DNA from: Euperipatoides rowelli
Lineage: Eukaryota; Onychophora; Udeonychophora; Euonychophora; Peripatopsidae
DNA length: 25,643 nucleotides
Assembly: GCA_003024985.2 (NCBI GenBank)
Contig: PXIH01S0004044.1
Direction: 5' to 3' (one strand)
The position numbers were made by a program, and so were the translations under genes. This document shows, in pieces, positions 1 to 10,369 of the stretch; the stretch's first letter is position 1, and every line of letters starts with the position of its first letter. The notes beneath the pieces were generated by a model that was given only the letters and a program-made list of their open reading frames with translations, made no database searches and was not told where the DNA came from.

Positions 1-703
1 ATGTTTCAGTTTAAATTTTTCAAATTGATTAATTAAACAAATATTTTTAAGTAAAACTAAACATAAATCAATTTAAAAAAATCATTGATAAACCATTTTA
101 AGAACAAAGAATAAAAATATATACAGTAAATATTGAGCAAGTAATAATATAGAATTTAAATATATTTATTCAATTTTGAATCAACTTTAAAAGTCAAGTC
201 AGATTCAAACATTTAATTTATTGCTTATAATTAAAAAAAATAATGAAATTAATTAGAAAATCTTATATATAAATAAGAATTTGTTCAAATTTTGAACAGT
301 GTTATTTATATTTGATTTAACAACCAGGTCATCACGACATAAACATAAATAGCTTAAGGTCAACAGCAGGACACAAGAGTAGAAACATTTAACTCTGTGA
401 CCAGGGTTAGTTGAAGAAAAGGTCATTTGTATATCATAACAATATAATAAATGAATCAAGTCGTTTTAAGAGGTGTGATTGAATAGTTTATTTATTTAAA
501 TTCACTTTTATCATTTTTGTTTTAAATTTATTTTTGACATCATTCTTTAAAAAAAAAGAACATTTTAATAATTTTAGTTTGAAATATTTTGTTTTTAAGA
601 AATAGTGTGATGCTTTTAAAATTCTAAGCCTTTCTTTCCTTCTAATAAAAAAAAGCTTAGTTATCCAATATATAAAGTAGAATGTTTGTTTGTTATCCTT
701 GAA
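1..703. other. AT-rich intergenic or intronic DNA, nothing recognised
   Basis: No open frame with protein-like composition, splice-flanked exon, RNA gene or repeat with visible copies elsewhere in the window. A 68-codon minus-strand frame near 253-459 is compatible with chance. Confidence 0.6.
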
Positions 704-1635
704 GGGTCAGGATATACGTCTCGGAGATAATGGACAGTATTTTAAATAAGAAATTTGGCAAGTGTTTTTAATTTGTTGATTCCAATGCTCACTTCATCTC
801 GGCTAATGCCGAGTCCCGTCCTCGGCAAGGCTGGATATATTTATGTTGTTGTCTTGAAGATAATGGACAGTATTTAATAAAACATTTGGCAAATGTTTTT
901 CAGTCAATTCCAGTGCTCACTTCGTCCTGGACATCGCCGGGTCCCATCCCAGGCATCACTGAGTCCTGGCCAGTCCCGGATATCTTTACATTGTTGACTT
1001 GGAGATATTTTAAATGTCATTTGGCAAATGTTTTTAATTTGTTGATTCCAATGAGCACTTCATCTCGGCCAATGCCGAGTCTCCTCCCCGGCAAGGCCGG
1101 ATATATTTACGTTGTTGGTTTGAAGATAACGGACAGTATTTAAGTAAGACATTTGCAAATGTTTTTCAGTCAATTCCAATGTTCACTTCGTCCTGGACAT
1201 CGCCGGGTCCCATCCCAGGCAACGCTGAGTCCTGGGCAGTCCCGGACACTTTTACATTGCTGACTTGGAGATATTTTAAATAAGATATTTGGCAAATGTT
1301 TTTAATTTGTTGATTCCAATGCGCACTTCATCTCAGCCAATGCCAAGTCTCCTCCCCGGCAAGGCCGGATATATTTACGTTGTTGTCTTGAAGATAACGG
1401 ACAGTATTTAAGTAAGACATTTAGCAAATGTTTTTCAGTCAATTCCAATGCTCACTTCATCCTGGGTATCGCCAGGTCCCATCTCAGGCAACGCCGAGTC
1501 CTGTGCAGTCCAAGATACTTTTACGTTAATGTCTTGGAGATATTTTAAATAAGTCATTTAGCAAATGTTTTTTATTTGTCAATTCCAATGCTGTCTTTGT
1601 CCAAGGCAACACTAGGTCCCATCCTGGGTAATTCT
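704..1635. repeat. Satellite-like tandem array with dimeric (A-B) higher-order structure
   Basis: About 3.5 copies of a ~267-bp unit are visible. The anchor ATTTGTTGAT (type A monomer) starts at 771, 1037 and 1305, with a variant at 1574: spacings 266, 268 and 269. The anchor CAGTCAATTC (type B) starts at 901, 1167 and 1436: spacings 266 and 269. A and B monomers therefore alternate every ~130-136 bp and share the frame GCAAATGTTTTT...ATTCCAATGnnCACTTC. Each monomer has an AT-rich half and a GC-rich half with CCGGG, CCCGG and CTCGGC/GCCGAG inverted motifs. The last unit is diverged and the array fades near 1635. Open frames inside it are by-products of the repeat. Confidence 0.9.
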
Positions 1636-1684
1636 GGCTACTTCAGCTAGTTTCTTAATAATTTAAACCTCCAATCACCCACAA

Positions 1685-1722
1685 CTCTACTGGGCACCCA
1701 TATGTAATGGCGCCCAGTAGAG
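1685..1722. repeat. Perfect 11-bp inverted repeat (hairpin) just after the satellite array
   Basis: CTCTACTGGGC at 1685-1695 is exactly reverse-complemented by GCCCAGTAGAG at 1712-1722, with a 16-bp spacer. It lies about 50 bp beyond the end of the satellite array and is GC-rich compared with its surroundings. It could be the terminus of a mobile element or a remnant of a foldback; no function is implied. Confidence 0.75.
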
Positions 1723-2379
1723 GCTGCCCATAACCTATATTTTCAGTTTGTACATAGTTATTTTTTAATTTAATTATTTCTTTTTTATTGTTTTAATGTG
1801 GATTCTTTGGTTTCGGGATGTGTTATTTCTTGATTTGAACTGTTTTGGGCAATAGAACTGTAAAGGATCGCTATATTGTGGCAGATTTGCAATGTGAATA
1901 ACTTTTTATTTCTATAGGCCTCAAGGTGGTGTTCAAGATCCTTGATTTCCCATCTTGCAGTTAAATGAATCAATCATCTTATTATTTTTTTATTTATGTT
2001 TCAAAGACCGAAGGGTAGTATTTTGTGAAAGAATTGTGTACCATTGAACCTTTATATTAATTCGAGTATTGTAACATTTAAGCTATAGAATGATTTAATC
2101 ATTTGATGTTTTGATTACATTACTGTTAAAGTATGTGGTTCGATTAATTCAGTACTGAGACAAGGGATTGTAGACATGAGATGTGTTGTCATTGCAGTAG
2201 CAAGGATACTATCTGGATTACTCAATTTGATGTATAGACATTGGCCTAAGTAGGATATATTTGACCTTCGGATGTTCAATCGGACATAATAATCTTTCAT
2301 TATTATTATTTTTTTAAATTCCTTTTATATTTTTTATGTACAGTATATATTATCATTGGAAATTATTGAAATCAACACT
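1723..2379. other. Non-coding AT-rich stretch
   Basis: Nothing convincing. Two minus-strand frames of about 60 codons (1785-1973 and 2115-2300) lack splice context and known motifs. A TAGGCCT-type motif occurs at 1914-1921. Confidence 0.5.
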
Positions 2380-2507
2380 TTGTAAAAAGGACCACATCCT
2401 TTCTTGGGATAGGTCCTTTGTTAAATTTTAAATCCTATTTGTATATTATTCTATACATTTAAAATTTCAATAAATAAACCTAATAATAATAATAATAATA
2501 ATAATAA
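2380..2507 (+). repeat. Candidate 3' end of a non-LTR retroelement or SINE with (TAA)n tail
   Basis: A hairpin with arms AAAGGACC (2386-2393) and GGTCCTTT (2412-2419) is followed by an AT-rich stretch, an AATAAATAAA segment, and a (TAA)n run at 2481-2507. A conserved hairpin followed by a short simple-repeat tail is typical of LINE and SINE 3' ends. No reverse transcriptase remains upstream, so this would be a heavily 5'-truncated copy. Alternatively it is an ordinary gene 3' end followed by a microsatellite. Confidence 0.35.
2481..2507. repeat. (TAA)n microsatellite
   Basis: About nine uninterrupted TAA units are visible. Confidence 0.95.
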
Positions 2508-3177
2508 CTCCATAGTATTCACAATCTACACATACATAGACATGCAGTTAAACAAAAAATAAGTTCTCGGAATATTCTAAGATTTAGATATCTGATACTT
2601 TTAAAGGAAAGCACATTAAAAAAGTTTTAGGAATGTTAACAGAGGTAGGCCTACTTTTTTTTTAAAGTAATTGTTTATTGAGTCTTTCAGATGTTTAACT
2701 TCCAGCTATAAATGCAGATTTTGTAATCTATGTGTCAGGGATGTTACTGTACAGTTTATTTACATTTTTGTGTACTTTTCTTTGGAAAAATAAGTGATAG
2801 ATTGTATTATATTGAATTCATTATTATTACATTTATACATACCAGATGTGCTCAAAACACTTAAAAGTTACCCCCTTCCCACATTTCAGATTTAGATATT
2901 TTGGTTGTTAGCAACCAGATAGCTCTAGCTAGCATTCCTAAAAAGGTACTTAAATGTGATTTTGAAAGTGCGCTCCTAAGCAAAACTTTGGGTTTATAAA
3001 CTGTCTAACTAGGGCCCCTAATTTTTTCAAATTCTTAGAACTAAATCAAATACACTAACCCAGATTTCAACTAAGTTTAGAGACTGGTGTAAGAGACTTG
3101 CCAATCATTATTTGTTTTTAACTCTGAAGATAATATGAGTGCATTGGAAATTTAATATGAAATATCCTTTTATCCCA
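2508..3177. other. Non-coding stretch
   Basis: AT-rich with no gene. It contains the perfect palindrome GTAGGCCTAC at 2645-2654. The copia-type homology to the right starts abruptly near 3178, so the 3177/3178 border is probably the truncation point of that element or an old insertion junction. Confidence 0.5.
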
Positions 3178-3670
3178 TCCTCCAGTGCATACAGACAATA
3201 GTCTGGAATGCATAAACCAAAGGTTTGAGACACACTTTGAGAAGTGCTAAATTAAATATGAAAAAACACTGTCAATTACACCACAGAGAAATGAAGTAGC
3301 TGAATGCGCCAGTGTGACGACAACTGATAAAGCTCACACCATGCCCAATGATCCGGGCTTCCGATAGAGTTTTGGGAGGAAGAAATTTTAACAGAAGTAT
3401 ATCTAAAAAGACACAACTTACAGAAAGGGATTGGATGACATGACTTGTGTAAAGAAATGGAATGGAGAAAACCAAGAGTAAATCATCTTCATATTTTTGG
3501 TTGCATTTGTCACTTTTAAACAAAATAGATGCTCAGACACAAAATTAGTGCTAAAGCTAAACAGCTAATATTTATAGGATATTCATAATGCAGATCATGT
3601 GTTTATTCTCACCACTGGAAAGGTCGTAGAGACAAAGGATGTGCAGTTTGATGAAACTGTGAAAGGAAAG
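3178..3670 (+). pseudogene. Copia integrase fragment (C-terminal half of catalytic core onward)
   Basis: The frame around 3188 reads HTDNSLEC, the second-aspartate block of a copia integrase core. It continues to TPQRNEVAEC, matching the usual TPxQNGVAER block. The Asp codon at 3194 and the Glu codon at 3302 are 36 codons apart, which preserves the D-x35-E spacing, although a stop lies between them. The part carrying the first Asp is absent. Around 3495-3520 an HLHIFGC-like motif matches the HLRVFGC block that follows the core. Stops and frameshifts make it non-functional. Confidence 0.8.
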
Positions 3671-4029
3671 GTGCTTCTAGACGAAGGTAAACCATAAAGT
3701 ATCCCAGAAATGATCTTCAATATATATTGCCCGTGATGCTAGACATTGTAGAAAAATGACACACATCAGTAGTAAATTAAAATAAAATTGATGAAAGCAT
3801 CACAACTACATCAGAGATACAGATGGAAGCAAATGATATGATGAAAGATATTGAGGTATGGTCAGAAAATAATGTGGAAGATCCTGTTGAATCAGTAATG
3901 ATGAGACCACATGGAAGACCAATAGAAATGAAGGAGTTGCAGATAAACAAAAAAAGTAACATAGCCATGATCGAGACCAGGAATTGATAATTGAAAGGGG
4001 TGAGATGATCAATAAGGATTAAGCAAAAA

Positions 4030-4850
4030 GATACAGTGAAGATAACTACTAACACAGGCAGAACATCAAATATTATAACTTTACCAGCTAGCTATAAATT
4101 TGCAATAAATTCAAAGTATAAGGACCAATGGATTGATAGAGGAAGAGTTTAGGTCACACAAACAATGGAAAGTATGAGAGCTAGTAAATCATTAGGATTA
4201 TTAAGAACAGATTGGTATATATGGAAAAGAATATGCAGGACAATAGTAAGGGATGATTTAAAGCACAACTAGTTGCAATGGGGAATCGCTAGTGAGAGTT
4301 TAGAATTACTAGTAATGTTAGTAGCTCAATAAAGGAGATATGATGTAAAGACAGCATATCTATATGCAGACTTAAAGCAAGAGATTTTTATGGAGCAGCA
4401 GCATGGATGAAAGAAGATAAGAATAAGGTTTTTCAACTTATGTAAAGTTTATATGGCCAGCTTCAGTCGGGTCATAATTAGAATATAAAGCTAGACACAG
4501 TGCTGAAAAAAGGTTGGTTTCAAAAGGTTAAACTCAAAATCTAACTTGTATAAAATAAAAAAAGAGGAGGATATAATCTATCTTGGTGCCTATGTGGATG
4601 ATCTATTAGTAGTAGTAGTTTCAAATAAAAAATGGATAGCAATATAATGAGTAAATTTCAATCGTAATTCAAAATGCAAGAAGAAAAAAGAGCTAGTGAT
4701 TATCTTGGAATTGGGATTAAGAGAACACAAGAAGGATATATAGAAAAGATTATTAATAAATATGGAATGGGTGGCTGCAACCCATCCAAGGCACCTATTT
4801 GCATCATATAAAGGTTGGAGGAATATACGGAGTTGAAACAAGTGAGAAAA
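4030..4850 (+). pseudogene. Copia reverse transcriptase remnant (RVT_2 type)
   Basis: Recognisable blocks in order: SYKFAINSKYKDQW near 4090-4135 (the family's start-of-domain EAINS...W block), KAQLVAMG near 4260, DVKTAYLYADLKQEIFMEQ near 4340-4395, and the catalytic YVDDLL at 4591-4608. Both aspartates of YVDD are still encoded. Stops and frame changes separate the blocks, so no enzyme is made. The minus-strand frames over this region are shadows. Confidence 0.85.
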
Positions 4851-4899
4851 AATCAGATACTCCAAAATGATCAGTTCCTTGTCATATGTAGCTAATGGT

Positions 4900-5513
4900 A
4901 CATGCCCTGATATCAGTTTGCAGTGAATCTCCTCTCTCAATATTATAACAATGATCCAAGGGAGGTTCACTGGACTGTGGCCAAAATGGTTATTGGGTTT
5001 CTAAAGGGCACACACAAAAAAAGATTACATAATGTTATTAGTGTGGGACAAGTCGAAATTTATAGTGATGCAAGTTAGTGTTTGTTACGAGAATGTAACT
5101 CACAGCAGGACCGGATATTGTGTGAAAATTGGTAATTGTACTGTGAACTGGAAACAAAAAAGGAGGAGTTTGTGGAACTTTTGACATGTGAATCCAACCT
5201 GAATGCCATCTGTGAGTCAGTAAAGGAGGTCGAGTGGATGAGAAATGTAATTGAGGAATTAGAGATGAACAGGGCAATGATGAAACCAACAAAGATATAC
5301 ATAGACAGTAATGTGGCAATAGACTGGATGAAACACATGATAAGGCAAAGAACAAAGCATTTTGCCATAAATTATATAAGATCTGTGATGAGTAGAGGCA
5401 AATGGACTAAAATGGTGTATAAAGCTGATAAAGAACTGAAAGATAATATTCTAACCAAGGGAGTAAATGAAGAGACTTTGATCTATGAGTGTGGTTCCTT
5501 GGGCCTGAAATAA
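4900..5513 (+). pseudogene. Copia RNase H remnant with an open C-terminal frame
   Basis: Near 4950-5030 the translation contains a block like NNDPREVHWTVAKMVIGFLKGT, the HW...A...RYLKGT connection of copia pol. From 5136 to the TAA ending at 5513 the frame is open for about 125 codons. It carries the ETKKEEFVELLTCES block (equivalent of the family's S.TEAEYIAL), IYIDSNVAIDW (equivalent of cDNqsAI), RTKHFAINY (RTKHIDI) and DNILTKG (ADILTK). This is the best-preserved part of the element. The usual SSTEAE is altered, so activity is doubtful. There is no sign of domestication beyond the surviving frame. Confidence 0.85.
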
Positions 5514-5690
5514 ACTATGTATTTGAACATTAATTGTAATATTTTATAATAATACAGAAAGATCATCAATATAATACTAAACTGTACAAATAAGGGAAAT
5601 ACAACCATGTGCTAATAATATTAAATGTTAGGCTATTATTAATATTTGTTAATTTACTTGAAAATTATATAATAAGCATAAACAAACAAA

Positions 5691-5726
5691 TTTGTTTCTT
5701 TCTTTCTTTTCTTTTTTTTTTTTTTT
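5691..5726. repeat. Polypyrimidine (CTTT/T)n tract
   Basis: A run of TTTC units passes into about 16 consecutive T. On the minus strand it would read as a poly(A)-like tail, but no element body is recognised next to it. Confidence 0.85.
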
Positions 5727-5759
5727 GTAAGTACATGCAGCATATTATTTTTTTAATTC

Positions 5760-5880
5760 TGTTCTGGAACACGTCAAAATGAGGCTTGTTTCCGGTTCTA
5801 TTTTGGTTATGGTGTAGATTACTTCCTGTTTCATAAAGGTATATGAAATTTTTATGCCTATATTTGGGAAGAAGACTAAT
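5760..5880 (-). repeat. Inverted copy of an ETS-motif repeat (partner of 6540-6960)
   Basis: Read on the minus strand, 5830-5873 contains ATATAGGCAT, then CATATACCTTTATGAAACAG and GAAGT. The same words occur on the plus strand at 6909-6956. The minus strand also carries ACCGGAAAC further on. It is therefore an inverted, diverged copy of the repeat family at 6540-6960. Confidence 0.65.
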
Positions 5881-6539
5881 ATTAAGAGTTCCCCAACATT
5901 ATCCATGTATCTCGGCATCTTGATTTGTTATGATTGTGTAATATTTTTCAATTTAATAAGTTATCTATAACACTGACTAATCAATATGAATGTTTGGAGT
6001 CAAGCGATTGTTGCTTTAAAATACATTGTATTGTTATGGGATTAATATTCATAGTTGAATGTGAATGAACACTATTTTGATTTCTTAGAAACGAAGTGTG
6101 TTAGAATATGAACATTGAACGTGACAATCTGCATGTACACACACAGTCATCTTATTATAAAGCTACGTATAATATACAAATTTCATAATTAGCTGATATT
6201 ATCCACAAAATAATCTGAATTTTATATATAAATTTTTAGGGGAAGGTGAGTGGGTTGGTTTTGATTTAAATATAATTATTTTTAAAGCATAACAATCCCA
6301 ACGGTTATGAAGATATGCACTTACAATAGACAATACGTTAGAGAGAATATTGTGGGAAGATTAACATTAGAGGATAGCTTGGAAAAATTATGATATTAAT
6401 AAATTGTTAAAGTAGCCAAATCAACTGTATATGATTTTTTTAAAAAAATTAAAGTGTTGTGCCTGAAAACATAGAGTATGAATAGCCTATTGAAAATGAA
6501 GCTAGGACAACAGGATGTGGTACATGTAAATGCACTTTT

Positions 6540-6960
6540 TGAGTGCTACTATAAAACCAGAAGTGCCGCCATCTTGAAATTTCTTGGATGAACTCAGGAA
6601 TTTATTTGGAATTGATCAGAACTGGAAGTGAGTCATCTGACTCAAATTTAATTTTGACCCAAACGAAAATGACATTATAACTTCAAAACTGGAAGTGTCA
6701 CCATCTTTAAATTTCAACTGGAGGTGATTTATGAACCTTTGGCCTAGATGGGTGAAAATTGGAAGTGTAAGCCTAAAACCCTCTATACCTTTAAGAAATT
6801 GTAACCGGAAGTCATCCATCTTGGATTTTATATAATCAAATCAAAAGTGACTTTTGACCTAGATTGTTACAGTATGCACTGAAAGTGACATCATCATATG
6901 ATTGTATGCCCATATATAGGCATCAAACCTCATATACCTTTATGAAACAGAAAGTACCAC
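6540..6960 (+). repeat. Diverged repeat cluster with GGAAGTG and CCATCTT motifs
   Basis: At least five GGAAGTG/AGAAGTG-type words occur (about 6560, 6624, 6692, 6760 and 6806). Several are followed within a few bases by CCGCCATCTTG, CACCATCTTT or CATCCATCTTGG. A second shared block, CCTCnTATACCTTTAnGAAA, occurs near 6780 and 6933, about 147-150 bp apart. These look like decayed units of one interspersed or tandem repeat. ACCGGAAGT resembles an ETS site and GCCGCCATCTTG a YY1 site; binding is not shown. Confidence 0.6.
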
Positions 6961-8411
6961 CACCACCCCTCAAACAAAAACAAGTTCAAAAATCATTTAA
7001 GGGTGGGTGGGGACATATATAGACAGAAACACGTGCACACAGAGTTAATGATCTTATAAGGGTTAGTTCCTAGAAAATTAGGATAAAAATAAGAAGGCTA
7101 AGATTTGGATTTAAAAAAAAATATGTATATAAAAATTAAAGTACTTATTAAATATATATGGTATTNTATATATAGGAGACTTAAACCCACTTTGGTATTG
7201 ATAAAGATGGAAAAACTAGCCAAACATTATTTCAACAACTCCAATTGCCTAGATTCGACAAAATTTACTCAGACAAGCTACAGTGGAGAAAAAGGCTCAG
7301 ATTTGCTATTGTCATTTCACAGACACCCTGCTAAAAAATTTTCTTTCCGGCCTAACCATGGCCCAAGGACATCACCTGACATTGATGATCAAGAAATCAA
7401 GACCATGATTAGACAAACCCCTAACTAAAATCTCTAAATACAGATAAGAAAAGGAATGAATTAAATAACACAAACTCAAATTTTATTAGTTTAAATTTCA
7501 TTTTATTGATCATGTTCCTACTCATTCTATCAGTTGCCAAAAAGTGTATACTAGAGTGAACGTGATGTAAGTGCTGTACTCCCGAGTCACTCCAGGGTCA
7601 ACTGCTTTGGTAACCTCCACCGCAGGCACCAACCACAGAAGGAGGGCTCGTTGGGTAGTACATTATTTACCTATTTTTTACTTGGTATAAATTACTAATT
7701 ATTTTTGTGTATTTTTACAAGCTTAGCTAACTCTAATAAAAGTATGAGTCATACAGTATCAGTGATTGCCCTATCATTTAATGTGGACTAGTATAATGGA
7801 CTTTAACTGATCTAATTTGTATTCTATGTTGGGAACAGCATCTAAAACAAAATTTACATCCTACACCTAAAAATGGAAACACAAAATTTCAGTAAGTTAT
7901 GACATTAATTAATAATATCACTTCGTTAGATAAATGGATTTTTCAAATATCTTTTGCAGCCTGTACACGTACCAAATTATCTCAACAACAAAAAAAAAAA
8001 ACATATTATACTACTTAAAATATTAAACATATTATTGGACTGATTTTGCATGGACCGAAATTAAAATTACTAACTATCTGTCATGTTTGCACCCGCCCAA
8101 AAGACCACACTGCCAGGACTGATTTACTCACACATTCTAAATTTATTATTGGCCATAGTCAAGATATAAAATTTGATTGAGATGAAAATAACATTAACTG
8201 TCCTTAACGCTACTTCAACTTCTTAATTAACAAAAATATTAAACACATTTTGAATAAAAATAAGAATCTAACTTAAACATTTAAATTAACCCTATAAATA
8301 TTGCCTGGTCCACTTTAATTAATAATCTTAATTTTTGCCATTTCTCACTAAAAGTTTACCTAGGTTTTAATCAGTTTATAAAGTACTCTGCTAGGCCTAG
8401 ACTTACACCTG
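6961..8411. other. No supported gene; contains one ambiguous open frame and a dispersed-repeat copy
   Basis: A 107-codon plus-strand frame ends at 7428. It contains an ambiguous base (7166) and has no recognisable motif, ATG context or splice structure that I trust. Its frame after 7170 has reasonable amino-acid variety, so an exon or a transposon fragment is possible. A weak copy of the ~60-bp repeat family lies at 7572-7634. The remainder is AT-rich. Confidence 0.45.
7572..7634 (-). repeat. Weak copy of ~60-bp dispersed repeat family
   Basis: The words GTACTCnnG and CACTCCAGG align with the copy at 17938-18000 (TGTACTCAAGG...ACTCCAGG). The copy is GC-rich against AT-rich surroundings. It is the most diverged of five and could be coincidental. 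Confidence 0.35.
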
Positions 8412-8543
8412 TCAGATTTTCAACGATGTTGGTTTCACTTCCGCAGCATTCAGTGTTAGCACATCTCTTCCATGGGTTTCTGCATACACACACAGAACTT
8501 CTAGTTTGGATGCAGCTATCTTCAATTCTGCAAGTACATCGTG
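8412..8543 (-). CDS. Probable terminal exon on the minus strand, unrecognised protein
   Basis: On the minus strand the 43-codon frame from 8543 down to a TGA at 8414-8412 starts HDVLAELKIAASKLEV. It has a balanced, helix-like composition rich in Ala, Glu, Leu and Lys, unlike random AT-rich translation. A pyrimidine-rich CACCCTTCTAAAG precedes it and could be the acceptor; an in-frame stop lies just upstream, so the exon must begin near here. The opposite strand is also open with better-looking splice borders (8416-8553, acceptor CTGTCAG, donor GTGAGT). That reading is rich in Ser, Thr, Ala and Phe and lacks Lys and Glu, as antisense shadows often do. I favour the minus strand, with real doubt. 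Confidence 0.4.
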   Translation of the reverse strand, partial: HDVLAELKIAASKLEVLCVYAETHGRDVLTLNAAEVKPTSLKI

Positions 8544-8553
8544 CTTTAGAAGG
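8416..8553 (+). CDS. Alternative plus-strand reading of the same probable exon
   Basis: The acceptor TTACACCTGTCAG ends at 8415 and the donor GTGAGT starts at 8554. Between them are 46 open codons beginning IFNDVGFTSAAF, phase 0 at both ends. It could be an upstream exon of the plus-strand gene at 10370-11700, whose first visible exon can also begin in phase 0. It overlaps the minus-strand candidate, and only one is likely to be real. The near-absence of acidic and Lys residues counts against it. Confidence 0.3.
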
Positions 8554-8559
8554 GTGAGT

Positions 8560-10360
8560 CAACGGAATCTTTGTCATTGCGGCAGGCAATCTTCGGACAA
8601 CAGCTTACTTCACATTTTTTCTAATGTTTCTTCATTAATATTCTTCTCTGGGTTAACACTTCATGATCGATTGATTTACTTCAGTTTTCAAGATAAGATT
8701 TCAGACTATCAATAGAATAGTATAAGATCCTGTAACCTTGTTACATTAGTTTAAGTACTCAAACAGGTGTGAACTTTTTCACACATCAAACCATTCCACA
8801 AATTATCACAACATTTTCATTGTTTGCACTAATACTTGTTGACTATTGGTAAACAAATAAAAATAGTCCAGAGTTTGAACCTTTTTACAGAAACCGATCA
8901 GATTTTAGTGTTGTTACTCGTAACTTGATACCTGTGGTTATTAAGATTAATTTCCAATAATGCACTTCAGTACGTCACGATGGATGTAAGGCATGAAGAA
9001 GGAAACAGCTTGAAAACAATGGAGGAGAGAAGAGATGATGCTAACACAGTAGGGGATTCAAAATCACAAAAGAGAAAAACTCAATCACAATACAACTGAG
9101 GCACACTGACAAATCTCAAGATCAGATTAAACATGACAGGAATGTTTGTAGAGCAAATTTTGATTTCAAAGTTTTCAGAAATATAAAAATAAAGTGTCAT
9201 TTATATACGACAAGTAAATTGAATAAGTTCATTGAGCATAAGATTGACCATGACCTTTAAAACATACATTAAAATTGTTTGACCATACATACTGAATAAA
9301 ACTATAAACTAACTTAATTAATATACTAATAAAATATAAACAAAAAGGATTAAGTAAAATAAAAGAATTATAAACGCACTCGCATTTGCGATCTCTGGTA
9401 TCAGTGGTCTGCGGGTCTACGTTAATCGCATCCAATTACACAAGCGCTGGTAAAAACATAAAGGGAGGTAAAAGGGAAGCGATTGGCCAGAGGGCAAATC
9501 ACAGAATGCAGAAAGGACAAATAATGAAAAATAAAATAATTCAAGTCAAATAAAACAGATTCATAAATTTAAACTCAAAATTGAATTGCATTGAAAACTC
9601 CATAAAGACCATTTAGGCTGACACAATATTACGAAAAATCAGAAAAATGCATCGTATGAAAGAAATAATACCACACAATTAAAAATAGAAATAATTACAA
9701 ATCAAGAAGTAATATTGAGAATGACAGGTATTTCGACCCATAACTTCATGACGATTACAGATCAAATCAAACAGGGGAATAAAAATTAAATAAATTTAAA
9801 AAATAAAATTATTGAAAGTGTGAATGAGGATTAAGACATTATTGTTTCATACTGTGGAATATACCAAGTTTAAAATCAAAAATTGCAAGCCGATTAGTGC
9901 TTTGCCTGGTGTGAAATTTGAAATACTATTATTCTGGGGATAATAGCATTAAACAGGTGGAGCGATTGATATTAAAGATTAGAATAAAATTAAGTGTTAA
10001 ATTTTATTTATAGTAAATAGTATCNGAAAAGAAGAATGTAGAAGAAAAAAAGAATAGATCATTTTTAAAATAGTCAGTCGGTAATATACCAAAATTACAA
10101 GATTATACAAACTAACAACAATCAACAATAAGTTTATTACTTTTTAACAATATCAAGATGTAGCTTTTAAAGTCTTTAGCACTAATATGAAATGACGTAA
10201 TCAATTCTTTATTTTTAGACTCCTCCTGTTTTTCTTTTTCTAATTTTTTCCTTTATTTTCGACGTCACTAGTAATTTATCATCGCCTGAGGTTGTGCTCT
10301 ACTTGTCTTTAGCTTCGTTCTAGAATTTTATAATGCTTAATAGGATTATACAGTTTTAAT
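8560..10360. other. Non-coding or intronic stretch with a few small open frames
   Basis: A 39-codon frame with ATG at 8980 and TGA at 9097-9099 is Lys/Arg/Asp/Glu-rich and preceded by TACGTCACG. An ATG-less frame at about 9059-9259 is open for ~65 codons. Neither has supporting splice sites or motifs. The segment 9370-9440 is relatively CpG-rich (CACTCGCATTTGCGATC) and 9480 has GATTGGCCA, a CCAAT-type word. I do not call a promoter. Confidence 0.4.
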
Positions 10361-10369
10361 ATTTTAAAG

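Larger units (their letters stand above)
3178..5513 (+). mobile_element. Degenerate Ty1/copia-type retrotransposon, 5'-truncated, integrase to RNase H
   Basis: Translated pieces appear in the copia order integrase, reverse transcriptase, RNase H, all on the plus strand but in shifting frames with many stops. The 5' end is missing: no LTR, gag or protease, and homology begins inside the integrase core. No LTR or polypurine tract is recognisable after the final stop at 5513. The sequence clearly differs from the copia element at 16819-23195, especially in RNase H, so it is a separate and older family. Only its last ~125 codons are still open. Confidence 0.85.

Noticed and set aside
704-1635. 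Regularly spaced repeats that might suggest a CRISPR array
   Set aside because: The spacing parts are themselves repeated, units are ~133/267 bp and the context is eukaryotic; it is a satellite.
4590-5368. Minus-strand frames of 97-126 codons
   Set aside because: Antisense of the older copia RT and RNase H region; the plus strand carries the family motifs.
7105-7428. 107-codon plus-strand frame
   Set aside because: Contains an ambiguous base and no recognisable domain; a GDLN word in another frame hinted at a LINE endonuclease but nothing else supports it.
8980-9099. 39-codon ATG frame after TACGTCACG
   Set aside because: Charged composition is interesting, but length is within chance and no splice or homology evidence supports it.
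9059-9259. ATG-less ~65-codon plus-strand frame
   Set aside because: No start, no acceptor I trust and no motif; chance in AT-rich DNA is possible.
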